Shown one piece after another: positions 1 to 6,451 of a stretch of 8,762 nt of DNA (positions within the stretch are counted from its first letter, which is position 1; every line of letters starts with the position of its first letter). The translations under genes were made by a program, and so were the position numbers. The notes under the pieces were generated by a model that made no database searches, had not been told where the DNA came from, and saw only the letters and a program-made list of their open reading frames with translations. Origin of the DNA: Thermodesulfobacteriota bacterium (GTDB lineage: Bacteria; Desulfobacterota; DSM-4660; Desulfatiglandales; HGW-15); NCBI GenBank assembly GCA_025454125.1, contig JALOPA010000042.1, positions 1 to 8,762 on the forward strand, given 5' to 3'.

Positions 1-1
1 A

Positions 2-166
2 CGGTTATTGGAGAAAACCGCGCCCAAGGACTTCCCCGATCGGAATCCGCACAGCTCTCATCTCGGGGAGATCGCCTGCACCGTGTGCCACAAAGGGCAT
101 GCCGCATCGAGCGTCTACTGCCTCGAATGCCACAGGGCTTTCAAAATGACGATCCCCGGGCCATAG
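2..166 (+). CDS. Multihaem cytochrome c (cytochrome c3 / small tetrahaem type), C-terminal part
   Basis: This is the 3' end of a gene that begins before the window; the frame starting at position 2 is open to the TAG at 164-166 and gives 54 residues. Two haem-binding motifs are visible, CTVCH and CLECH, only 16 residues apart from first Cys to first Cys. Upstream is NPHSSHLGE, whose histidines are placed like axial haem ligands. The pattern NPHxSHLGxxxCxxCHKGH...CxxCH is typical of the last two haems of periplasmic tetrahaem cytochromes of the c3 and flavocytochrome c type. Such proteins shuttle electrons in the periplasm, for example to fumarate-reductase-like flavoproteins or other terminal reductases. 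The protein ends about 10 residues after the last haem, so no flavin domain follows. The number of haems, the signal peptide and the redox partner lie outside the window. Confidence 0.8.
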   Translation, partial: RLLEKTAPKDFPDRNPHSSHLGEIACTVCHKGHAASSVYCLECHRAFKMTIPGP

Positions 167-420
167 ACTCTTGTTTAGAGTGTCTTCCGGCTTGCACCAG
201 GCAACAACCGATCGAACCCCGCGCGGGACTGTAGAAGCTCCCACCGCTTGAACCCGACCTTCTGATTCGGCTTGTCTGAACGAATTGAGGCGGTAAGGCT
301 TCCGGAGCGACGATCGTTTCAAGGTCACGCCCGAAACAGAGCGGGTGTTGAAAATCTCTGTGCGCTGAGGTGAACGGCCCTCTCCGTCACCTCCTTCCGG
401 TAAAACACACCCCTCTGCCC
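167..420. other. Gene-free spacer between cytochrome and acyl-CoA ligase genes
   Basis: I find no credible gene here. Open frames on the minus strand lack a ribosome binding site and have an arginine/glycine-rich, shadow-like composition. Immediately after the cytochrome stop there is a small stem, ACTCT (167-171) with AGAGT (177-181) and a TGTTT loop. It has no clean T-run after it, so it is only a weak terminator candidate. The rest shows no recognisable structure. The regulatory elements of the ligase gene start at 428 and are listed separately. Confidence 0.5.
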
Positions 421-427
421 AGCACCG

Positions 428-458
428 CCGACCGGCTTTGCCACCGACCGGCTTTGCC
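428..458. repeat. 15-bp direct tandem repeat abutting the promoter
   Basis: Two exact copies of CCGACCGGCTTTGCC lie at 428-442 and 444-458, a period of 16 bp. The second copy ends one base before the -35 box of the promoter at 460-489. That puts the copies roughly 50 and 66 bp upstream of the expected transcription start. Direct repeats placed this way are often binding sites for a regulator that docks beside RNA polymerase. The spacing is about one and a half helical turns, so the two sites would face different sides of the helix. A replication-slippage duplication with no function is the alternative. Confidence 0.6.
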
Positions 459-459
459 C

Positions 460-489
460 TTGACACGCAAGAAGGCAGTCCCCTATACT
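460..489 (+). promoter_or_regulatory. Sigma-70 type promoter for the acyl-CoA ligase gene
   Basis: TTGACA at 460-465 is a perfect -35 box. After an 18-bp spacer comes TATACT at 484-489, five of six matches to the -10 consensus. Transcription would start near 496, giving a leader of roughly 90 nt before the ATG at 588. It is the strongest promoter-like sequence I found in the window, and its position and direction fit the ligase gene. Confidence 0.7.
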
Positions 490-498
490 TCGCACCTG

Positions 499-536
499 TG
501 GAAGCGAGTCCAGCCTTAGGAGCATAGCTGCTTCCA
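499..536 (+). promoter_or_regulatory. 5'-UTR hairpin in the ligase leader
   Basis: TGGAAGC (499-505) pairs perfectly with GCTTCCA (530-536), leaving a 24-nt loop. The stem begins about three bases after the transcription start predicted from the promoter at 460-489, so it would form the very 5' end of the mRNA. It could protect the transcript from 5'-end decay. It does not cover the ribosome binding site at 578-584, so direct translational control is less likely. A chance 7-bp match cannot be excluded. Confidence 0.35.
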
Positions 537-587
537 AGATAGCCGATGTTGCGATAGTCAATACGCTGATCTTTTTTGGAGGAGCCC

Positions 588-2090
588 ATGAACGTTGCGA
601 CGAACCTGGAGGCATCCGCCTTTTATTTCCCTCAGCAACCGGCTCTGAGTGAAGCCGGAGCAGAGATCCCCTATGCTTCGCTCAACGACCGGGTCAACCG
701 TATGGCTTCAGGCCTTGTCCGCATGGGGATCCGGCCGGGTGACCATGTGGGGATCTGTGCGCCGAACTCCACGGATTGGATCGCTTTCTACTTCGGCGTC
801 CTCAAAACAGGCGCCGTGGCCGTCACCTACTCCAGCCTGTTGAGCAAAGACGAGCTGACCCTGCTTGTTGACCACTCAAGGCCAAGATTCATTTTTGCCT
901 CCGAGGACAAACTGGCCACCCTCGAAGGTCTGAGACATTCGGCCGGACTGGAGAGAATCATTTGCCCGAAAGGCGACCTGACCCTCCAGCACCTCGTGGA
1001 CAAAGGGTCGGGATCTTTCAAGGCGGTGGACAGAGCCCGCACAGATACTGCTGCGATCCTGTACACGGGCGGGACCACCGGTGTTCCCAAGGGCGTTATG
1101 CTGACCCATGAGAACGTCAACACCTCGGCCCATAACGTCGCCCACAACGAACACTCCAACGAGAATGACCGGGCGATCTGCTTCCTGCCCTTCAATCATG
1201 TTTTCGGCCAGATGCACATCACGAACGCCACCCTTTACAGTGCCGGGTGTCTTGAAATCCTCCCCACCTTTGATCTGGACAAGATTTTGGCCCTCACGAG
1301 CTCAGGGAGAGTGACCAAGATGTTCGCCGTTCCAACGATCTACACCCGGCTGCTGAGCCTTGAGGGAATCAAGCAGAAGTTGGGCAAGGTGCGCTACTGT
1401 TTTTCTGCGGCGGCCAGCATGGCGGCGGAAATCGTCCGCCAGTGGAAGGACGTCACAGGGCTGACGATCTACGAGGGCTACGGCATGACGGAATCCGCCT
1501 CCGCGGTGACCTTCAACCACTACTACCGCCACGTGGTGGGGTCCATCGGCACCGCCGTGCCCGGAGTGGAAGTCCAGATCAGGGACAAGACAGGGTACCG
1601 CCTCGATCAGGGCCAAAAAGGAGAGATCTGCATTCTCGGCCACAATATCATGAAAGGGTACCTGAACCATCCCCAAGCGACCGAGGAAGCCTTCTGGCCG
1701 GACGGGTGGTTCAGGTCCGGCGACATCGGCCTTTTCGATGAAGAGGGCTATCTCTACATCGTCGACCGTGTCAAAGACATGATCATCACCGGCGGGGAGA
1801 ATGTCTATCCCAAGGAGGTGGAAGACATCATCCACATGCGGCCGGAAGTCGAACAATGTGCGGTGGTCGGAATTCCGGACCGGGAGTGGGGGGAAAGGGT
1901 GACTGCATTCATCGTGCCGAGACCCGGCAACACGGTGGATTCCGGGGACCTCAAGTCTTTCTTGAAAACCAGGCTGTCCCCTTTCAAGGTGCCCAAGGAG
2001 TACATCGTCGTGGAGGAGATGCCCAAGAGCCCTGCCGGCAAGATACTGAAGCGGGAGATCAGGAAGCAATACCTTGAATCAAAGAAGTGA
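588..2090 (+). CDS. AMP-forming acyl-CoA synthetase / CoA ligase (ANL superfamily)
   Basis: This 500-residue enzyme is expected to activate a carboxylic acid with ATP to an acyl-adenylate and transfer it to coenzyme A in the cytoplasm. The diagnostic ANL motifs occur in order: the phosphate-binding loop YTGGTTGVPKG at residues 159-169, YGMTES at 298-303, GWFRSGD at 373-379, the hinge region YLYIVDRVKDMI followed by TGGENVYP at about 388-408, and the C-terminal catalytic lysine K485 in SPAGKILKRE. Length and motifs fit long-chain or aromatic acyl-CoA ligases of the FadD/4CL class; the substrate cannot be read from these motifs. I chose the ATG at 588 because GGAGGAG lies at 578-584. An in-frame TTG at 576 is possible but overlaps that site. 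It is followed after 163 nt by a TRAP transporter on the same strand, suggesting that the imported acid is its substrate (inference). There is no sign of truncation. Confidence 0.93.
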   Translation: MNVATNLEASAFYFPQQPALSEAGAEIPYASLNDRVNRMASGLVRMGIRPGDHVGICAPNSTDWIAFYFGVLKTGAVAVTYSSLLSKDELTLLVDHSRPRFIFASEDKLATLEGLRHSAGLERIICPKGDLTLQHLVDKGSGSFKAVDRARTDTAAILYTGGTTGVPKGVMLTHENVNTSAHNVAHNEHSNENDRAICFLPFNHVFGQMHITNATLYSAGCLEILPTFDLDKILALTSSGRVTKMFAVPTIYTRLLSLEGIKQKLGKVRYCFSAAASMAAEIVRQWKDVTGLTIYEGYGMTESASAVTFNHYYRHVVGSIGTAVPGVEVQIRDKTGYRLDQGQKGEICILGHNIMKGYLNHPQATEEAFWPDGWFRSGDIGLFDEEGYLYIVDRVKDMIITGGENVYPKEVEDIIHMRPEVEQCAVVGIPDREWGERVTAFIVPRPGNTVDSGDLKSFLKTRLSPFKVPKEYIVVEEMPKSPAGKILKREIRKQYLESKK

Positions 2091-2153
2091 TGCCACAGTT
2101 TAGCTTATTGAAACAGTCACAGAGCAAGGCCATGCCTTTCAGCAAGCTGCACT

Positions 2154-2184
2154 GTCACGAAGTGACTATTCCGGGCGCGCCCGG
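2154..2184. repeat. Two adjacent palindromes between ligase and TRAP genes
   Basis: GTCAC-GAA-GTGAC at 2154-2166 is a perfect 5-bp stem with a 3-nt loop. Five bases on, CCGGGCGCGCCCGG at 2171-2184 is a perfect 14-bp palindrome that could fold as a 5-bp GC stem with a CGCG loop. No T-run follows, so this is not a standard intrinsic terminator. It could be a weak attenuator, an operator for a dimeric regulator of the transporter, or chance in GC-rich DNA. I saw no convincing sigma-70 promoter in the 163-nt gap, so the transporter may be partly co-transcribed with the ligase. Confidence 0.4.
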
Positions 2185-2253
2185 GGTTCAACATAGATGA
2201 GAGAGTGTTTCGATGCGGGCCAAGCCGCACATTTCCAAACGGGAGGAATTACC

Positions 2254-3276
2254 ATGAGAAAATGTTTCGCTATTTTCTGCCTTGTGATGTTCGTGGTTGT
2301 AGCCTTTTGCGTCTCGTCCGCCCCTGTGCAGGCGCAGCAGAAGGAGCTCAAGCTCAGATATTCCAATATGTACCCCCCACCCCACCCCTTCACGAAGATG
2401 ATGGAGGAGTGGGCCAAAGAAATCGACACCAAGACCGAGGGCCGGGTCAAGATCACCCTTTATTCAGGAGGCACCCTGACCCCGGCGACACAAACCTACG
2501 ACAGCACGGTCAAGGGCATCGCAGACCTCGGCACGGCTCTGCTCGCTTACTCGCCCGGACGGTTTCCCCTCTGCGAAGCCTTTGCCCTTCCCCTGGGATA
2601 CAACAGCGGCTACCAGGCCACCAAAGCCGCAAATGCCTTTTACAAGAAGTTCCAGCCCAAGGAATTCGCCGACACCAAAGTCATGTACTTCCACGTGTCC
2701 CCCCCGGGTTTCGTCATGACCCGTAAAGTGATCAACTCCATGGATGAAATCAAGGGTCTCCGAATCAGGGTGAATACGGAAATTGCGCCGATCATCACCG
2801 CCCTGGGCGGCTCCCCGGTGACCATCCCCATTCCCGAGACCTACGACAGCGTCAAGAAAGGGCTTCTGGACGGGCTCCTCTTCCCCATTGAGGCCTTGAA
2901 GGGCTGGAAGCTCGCCGAAGTCGTCAGCTGTGTGCTTGAAAGCAAATCCACGGCCTACGGGACCTCCCTGTATGTCGTCATGAACAAGGACAAGTGGAAC
3001 GCCATCTCCCCGGCCGATCAGGCCGTCATTGAAAAGATCAATGAAGCGATGATCGATAAGCAAGGAAAGGCGTGGGATTACGAAACCGAGCTGGCCGTGG
3101 AAGACGCCAAGAAGAAAGGCGTGACCTTCGTGAAGATCCCCGCTGCCGAAGACGCGAAGAATATCGAAAAAGTGCAGCCCATTCTGAAGAAATACGTGGA
3201 AGACATGAAAGCCAAAGGTCTTCCTGGCGATGAAGCCTTGAAGTTCATGCAGGATTATCTCAAGGCAAACCCATAA
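2254..3276 (+). CDS. dctP: TRAP transporter periplasmic solute-binding protein (DctP family)
   Basis: This 340-residue extracytoplasmic receptor captures an organic anion and delivers it to the QM membrane subunits. Residues 1-27 form a signal peptide: basic MRK, a hydrophobic core, then VQA before QQK as the likely cleavage site. The mature protein begins with KELKLRYSN, the usual first beta strand of the family. It contains the hallmark stretch MDEIKGLRIRVNTE (about 163-176), where an arginine, here probably R172, normally pairs with the ligand carboxylate. IPIPETYDSVKKGLLDG (about 191-207) follows, the family's conserved helix. Length is normal. I chose the ATG at 2254 because GGGAGG at 2241-2246 precedes it and the signal peptide begins there; an in-frame ATG at 2197 would add 19 residues unlike a signal peptide. 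The cargo is unknown; the adjacent CoA ligase suggests a monocarboxylate. Confidence 0.92.
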   Translation: MRKCFAIFCLVMFVVVAFCVSSAPVQAQQKELKLRYSNMYPPPHPFTKMMEEWAKEIDTKTEGRVKITLYSGGTLTPATQTYDSTVKGIADLGTALLAYSPGRFPLCEAFALPLGYNSGYQATKAANAFYKKFQPKEFADTKVMYFHVSPPGFVMTRKVINSMDEIKGLRIRVNTEIAPIITALGGSPVTIPIPETYDSVKKGLLDGLLFPIEALKGWKLAEVVSCVLESKSTAYGTSLYVVMNKDKWNAISPADQAVIEKINEAMIDKQGKAWDYETELAVEDAKKKGVTFVKIPAAEDAKNIEKVQPILKKYVEDMKAKGLPGDEALKFMQDYLKANP

Positions 3277-3293
3277 CCGATACGGTTTATGCC

Positions 3294-3332
3294 GGAGAGG
3301 ATGCGTTCCTTGAACCTGAACGCATCCTCTCC
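3294..3332 (+). promoter_or_regulatory. Perfect 15-bp intercistronic hairpin between dctP and dctQ
   Basis: GGAGAGGATGCGTTC (3294-3308) pairs without mismatch with GAACGCATCCTCTCC (3318-3332) around a 9-nt loop. The stem starts 17 nt after the dctP stop and ends 44 nt before dctQ. There is no T-run after it, so full termination is unlikely. The usual role of such a structure between a binding-protein gene and its membrane-subunit genes is to protect the upstream mRNA from 3' decay, or to cause partial termination, so that far more P than QM is made. That role is inference from position; the pairing itself is seen directly. Confidence 0.7.
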
Positions 3333-3376
3333 CTTGCCTCCATTGGGTTCCCCGAACAGGGAGATGCGGAGGGAAA

Positions 3377-3862
3377 ATGAAACGCTTCCTGGAAGTGATC
3401 TATAAAACCGATCTGACCTTTCATGTCATATCGGGAATCGTGCTGGCGCTCATGATGGCCATAACGCTGATTGACGTGCTGGCAAGAAACCTGGGGCATC
3501 CCATCGTGGGCGCCATGGAAATCATCTCCTTCGGCGGATCCGTGGTGGTGGGTTTTGCCATTCCTTACGCGTCCTGGAAGCGGGTGCATGTCTATGTGGA
3601 CCTGCTTGTGAACAAGCTCGGCCCACGAAAGAAAATGGTGCTCAATGCCGTGACGCGATGCATGGGCATGGCCTTGTTCGTCTTCATCGGGGTGAATTTC
3701 ATTGTCTACGGACTCGACCTGATCCGCACGGGCGAGGTGAGCGCCAGTTTCAGGCTCCCCTACTACCCGATTGCCTTTGGTCTGTCGCTGAGCTGTTTTC
3801 TCCAGAGCCTCACGCTCTTCGCTGATCTCCTGAGGACCCTCCAAGGAGGAGCCCATGAGTGA
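3377..3862 (+). CDS. dctQ: TRAP transporter small membrane subunit (DctQ family)
   Basis: This 161-residue protein has four hydrophobic segments, at about residues 15-35, 45-64, 92-112 and 128-150, matching the four-helix topology of DctQ proteins. Family features include the IDVLARNL stretch at the end of helix 1, the GAMEII segment entering helix 2, and the WKRVHVYVDLL loop after helix 2 (67-77), where an R-x-H-V-x-V-D pattern is conserved. DctQ pairs with the large subunit in the inner membrane and is needed for transport. GGAGGG at 3368-3373 sets the start at 3377. The gene overlaps the next one by 8 nt (ATGAGTGA), which points to translational coupling and equal amounts of Q and M. Confidence 0.9.
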   Translation: MKRFLEVIYKTDLTFHVISGIVLALMMAITLIDVLARNLGHPIVGAMEIISFGGSVVVGFAIPYASWKRVHVYVDLLVNKLGPRKKMVLNAVTRCMGMALFVFIGVNFIVYGLDLIRTGEVSASFRLPYYPIAFGLSLSCFLQSLTLFADLLRTLQGGAHE

Positions 3863-5162
3863 AGTTACCGTCGGCATCATTGCGCTGGTTGTTCTCCTGG
3901 GCCTCTTTCTGACGGGCATCGAGCTCTCCTTCTGCATGGCCATTGTCGGGTTTATCGGATTCGCCTATCTCAATTCCTTTACCGCGGCCTGCAACCTCCT
4001 GGTCAAGGACTTCTTCGACACCTTTACGAGCTACAGCTACACCGTGATTCCGCTCTTTGTTCTCATGGGCCAGATTGCCCAGAACTCCGACATCGCGAAA
4101 AGGATCTACCTGGCGGCTCACAAGTGGGTCGGCCACATCTCCGGCGGGCTCGCCATGACAACGGTCGTGGGCGCCACGATCTTCAAGGCCATGTGCGGTT
4201 CAACCCTGGCGACGGTGGCCACCTTTTCAGGGATCGCGATCCCGGAAATGGACCGCTACGGATACAAAAAGGAACTGTCCTCAGGGGTCGTGGCTTCCGT
4301 GGGCACCATCGGTATGCTCATCCCCCCCAGCATTGTGCTGATCATTTACGGGATCGTCACCGAGCAGTCGATCGGCAGGCTCTTCCTGGCCGGCATTATT
4401 CCGGGGCTGTTGATCTCCGCCCTGTTCATGGTGGTCACGTACTGTTGGGTGCGCATCAGCCCGGAGATCGCGCCCAAAGCCGGAAAGGCGCCCATGAACG
4501 AGCGTCTGAAAGCGCTCCCCGAATTCCTGGTGGTTGCGGCTATCTTTCTCTTTGTCATCGGCGGCCTCATGCTCGGCAAGTTCAGCCCTACCGAAGCAGG
4601 CAGCATGGGGACCATCGCCGTGATCCTGCTGGCTGCGGCACGAAGGGAAGTGAACTTCAAGATGCTCGTCAAATCGTGGGACGAGTCCATTCGGACCGCT
4701 GTGATGACCCTCGTCCTCATCGCCGGCTCTGTGGTCCTCGGTCATTTTCTGACGATCACCGAGATCCCCTTTATCGTGGCCGACTGGGCCACGGGTCTTC
4801 CTCTTCCACGGTATCTCATCCTCATCATCATTATTTTTGTCTATCTGCTGGGCGGCTCCTTCATTGACGACCTGGCGTTCATGATCCTGGCGACGCCGAT
4901 CTTCATGAAGGCGGTGACCGGACTGGGGTACGACCTGGTCTGGTTCGGCATCATGGTCGGCATCACCCTCATGATCGGCGCCATTATTCCGCCCGTCGCG
5001 ATCTGCGTTTTCATCGTGCGCAACGTCACGGGAATTCCCTTCAACACCATCTACAAGGGCGTGCTTCCTTTTCTGATCAGCCTCGGCGTCGCCGCTCTCC
5101 TGATGTTTGTCTTTCCCTCCCTGGCGACCTGGCTCCCGAACCTCATCATGGGTGCGCCCTAA
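3855..5162 (+). CDS. dctM: TRAP transporter large membrane subunit (DctM family)
   Basis: This 435-residue inner-membrane protein is the transport channel of the TRAP system; it moves the anion into the cell, normally driven by a sodium gradient. It is hydrophobic throughout, with roughly a dozen membrane segments. Two family loops are clear: GSTLATVATFSGIAIPEM (115-132) leading to SVGTIGMLIPPSIVLIIYG (148-166), and in the second half GGSFIDDLAFMILATPIF (333-350) leading to MIGAIIPPVAICVF (373-386). These paired IPP-containing re-entrant regions come from the inverted repeat typical of ion-transporter superfamily proteins. GGAGGAG at 3845-3851 precedes the ATG. Length is normal and no disruption is seen. 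With dctP and dctQ it forms a complete P-Q-M operon. Confidence 0.93.
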   Translation: MSEVTVGIIALVVLLGLFLTGIELSFCMAIVGFIGFAYLNSFTAACNLLVKDFFDTFTSYSYTVIPLFVLMGQIAQNSDIAKRIYLAAHKWVGHISGGLAMTTVVGATIFKAMCGSTLATVATFSGIAIPEMDRYGYKKELSSGVVASVGTIGMLIPPSIVLIIYGIVTEQSIGRLFLAGIIPGLLISALFMVVTYCWVRISPEIAPKAGKAPMNERLKALPEFLVVAAIFLFVIGGLMLGKFSPTEAGSMGTIAVILLAAARREVNFKMLVKSWDESIRTAVMTLVLIAGSVVLGHFLTITEIPFIVADWATGLPLPRYLILIIIIFVYLLGGSFIDDLAFMILATPIFMKAVTGLGYDLVWFGIMVGITLMIGAIIPPVAICVFIVRNVTGIPFNTIYKGVLPFLISLGVAALLMFVFPSLATWLPNLIMGAP

Positions 5163-5259
5163 CCTGCGAGCGTGATGAATAAAACCTGGAGGGCTCTCGC
5201 TTGTACATCTCTTCTTTATAGCGCTTGGGCAAGATGAGGCAAAAAACATCGACTTTCAT
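5146..5259 (-). CDS. Possible small ORF or gene remnant, 37 codons
   Basis: On the minus strand an ATG at 5259 is preceded by a near-ideal ribosome binding site, AAGGAG (plus-strand 5267-5272), with a 7-nt spacer. The frame encodes 37 residues beginning MKVDVFCLILPKRYKEEMYK and then continuing rich in Arg, Ser and Tyr; it ends at 5146 inside the antisense of the last dctM codons. I do not recognise it. It could be a real small protein, or the 5' end of a gene whose remainder was lost when dctM came to lie beside it. A chance ORF is also possible, since the length alone is not significant. No clear promoter is visible upstream. Confidence 0.3.
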   Translation of the reverse strand: MKVDVFCLILPKRYKEEMYKREPSRFYSSRSQVRAHP

Positions 5260-5371
5260 AGGCTAACTCCTTCCAGGCTCGATAAGAATTTCCGCAACAG
5301 TTTAGCTCTTTGATATGGATACACCAGAGGCGCCTAAAGGTTATGGGGAATAGGCTTTAGTTGCCTTGGAG

Positions 5372-5469
5372 AGTGTGAGATGTCCTCAGGCCCTTTTGCA
5401 GGCCGGAGGACATCGGTTGCTTTGTCTTGTGTGGATGGGAAGAGGCCAGGCCCATGAACATCTCACACT
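5372..5469. repeat. 12-bp inverted repeat enclosing and competing with the inner hairpin
   Basis: AGTGTGAGATGT (5372-5383) is the exact reverse complement of ACATCTCACACT (5458-5469). The left arm overlaps the left arm of the hairpin at 5379-5414 by five bases, so an RNA from either strand can form one fold or the other at those bases. The outer arms are 74 bp apart. Function is unknown. Confidence 0.5.
5379..5414. terminator. 14-bp hairpin, candidate bidirectional terminator
   Basis: GATGTCCTCAGGCC (5379-5392) pairs with GGCCGGAGGACATC (5401-5414) at 13 of 14 positions, with an 8-nt loop. It lies between convergent genes, where a terminator is expected. The plus-strand sequence after the stem is only moderately T-rich (GGTTGCTTTGTCTTG), and the minus strand has no T-run, so efficient intrinsic termination is uncertain. 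Its left arm shares GATGT with the competing 12-bp inverted repeat at 5372-5383/5458-5469. Confidence 0.4.
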
Positions 5470-5509
5470 GGGTTGGCGAGGAAGTGGTTAAGCCCTCCGG
5501 GATCCACTC

Positions 5510-6412
5510 CTACAGCGGAGAGAACCAGTGTTTGAACCGGTCATCGGAAAGGCTCAGGATATTTTGCATGAGGCCCGTCAGTTTCCGGGTCACCGGTCCG
5601 GGCGCATCGAGAGTCCTGTTCTCGAAGCGATTGATCGGCCGAACCTTGATGCCCGTGTGACACGTGAAGATCTCGTCCGCTGTATAGAGCGCCTCCGGCG
5701 GCATCGTCTCCTCAGATACAGGGATTCCCGCATGAGGTGCGGCCTCTAATAGGGACATGCGGGTGATGCTCGACAGGATTCGACCCAGGGGGGGTGTCTT
5801 GAGCACGCCGTCCTTGACCAGGAAGACGGATTCCGTGGAGCCTTCCGCGAGAAACCCGTCCGTCCCCAACATCAAGCCGACATCGAACCCCCGTTGGATC
5901 GCATCTCGTCGCACCAGGTAGCCGTTCAAATAATTGGAGCAGGCCTTGGCTGCAACAGGCACGGTTTCCGGGTGGATCTTGCGCCATTTGGATAGACAGG
6001 CGGATATGGGCTGATCATTGTCCAGGCCCAGCTCCTTGCTCTCATGAATTGCAAAGATCGCCAGATCCAGCTTGGAGTCGAGGACCAATTGAATCACCGC
6101 TTCCTCTCCCCAATACGCCAGGATCTTGACCAAGCCTCTACTGACGTTGTTGACTCTCACAACCTTGGCCACAGCCTCTGCGATTTCCTGCTTGGTGTAA
6201 GCCATTTCCATGCCCAGCAGCTCGGCGCTTTTCATGAGCCGATCGAGGTGCCGGTCCATGCAAAAAGCGACGGGGCCCTTGGGACCCTTGTGGATGCCAA
6301 AGATCTCAAAAATCGCAGAGCCCCGCGAGAATCCGTGGGACAGAAGGGGTACCGTGGCCTTTTCATGAGGAATCAAATCGCCGTTGAGCCAGACTTTGCC
6401 TTTCTCTTTCAT
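5510..6412 (-). CDS. Class IV PLP-dependent aminotransferase (branched-chain aminotransferase-like)
   Basis: This 300-residue fold-type IV enzyme transfers amino groups using pyridoxal phosphate in the cytoplasm. Its likely reaction is 2-oxo acid to amino acid with glutamate as donor. Visible features are WLNGDLIPHEKATVPLLSHG (8-27), the RHLDRL region with the phosphate-binding arginine near R54, the Schiff-base lysine K156 in VAAKACSNYLNG, and EGSTESVF (190-197), in which E194 should pair with the pyridine nitrogen. Length matches IlvE (about 309 in E. coli). The N-terminal HGFSRGSAIFE differs from the HALHYGTSVFE-like sequence of standard IlvE, so D-amino acid transaminase or aminodeoxychorismate lyase activity cannot be ruled out. 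I chose the ATG at 6412 because GAGG and AAGG lie just upstream and the family alignment begins here. The same frame continues open far upstream, but that stretch is the palindrome-rich intergenic DNA. Confidence 0.88.
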   Translation of the reverse strand: MKEKGKVWLNGDLIPHEKATVPLLSHGFSRGSAIFEIFGIHKGPKGPVAFCMDRHLDRLMKSAELLGMEMAYTKQEIAEAVAKVVRVNNVSRGLVKILAYWGEEAVIQLVLDSKLDLAIFAIHESKELGLDNDQPISACLSKWRKIHPETVPVAAKACSNYLNGYLVRRDAIQRGFDVGLMLGTDGFLAEGSTESVFLVKDGVLKTPPLGRILSSITRMSLLEAAPHAGIPVSEETMPPEALYTADEIFTCHTGIKVRPINRFENRTLDAPGPVTRKLTGLMQNILSLSDDRFKHWFSPL

Positions 6413-6451
6413 CACCTTACCCTCTCTCAGTTTATTTTCATTGGTGGAACC

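Larger units (their letters stand above)
5163..5509. other. Convergent intergenic region rich in inverted repeats
   Basis: This gap lies between the end of dctM (plus) and the end of the aminotransferase gene (minus). Apart from the small minus-strand ORF at 5146-5259 I find no gene. It holds several inverted repeats: GCGAG (5166-5170) with CTCGC (5196-5200), CTAAAG (5334-5339) with CTTTAG (5355-5360), and the two strong overlapping ones at 5372-5469 listed separately. A region like this probably ends transcription from both sides, but none of the stems is followed by a clean T-run on either strand. Confidence 0.5.

Noticed and set aside
5..589. Minus-strand open frame of 194 codons across the cytochrome end and the ligase leader.
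   Set aside because: It has no ribosome binding site, a Gly/Arg-rich composition, and runs antisense through the CxxCH motifs and the promoter.
2464..3063. Long open frames antisense to dctP and, likewise, to dctM (4281-5249).
   Set aside because: These are high-GC shadows: His/Asp/Gly-rich translations opposite strongly recognisable genes.
578..3858. Identical GGAGGAGCCCATGA at the starts of the ligase (578) and dctM (3845).
   Set aside because: Both contain a strong ribosome binding site, so similarity is expected; the shared CCC spacer is too short to imply common origin.
2096..5312. ACAGTTTAGCT occurs near 2097 and again near 5297, both downstream of operons.
   Set aside because: Several 11-bp matches are expected by chance in a window of this size, and the flanks do not match.
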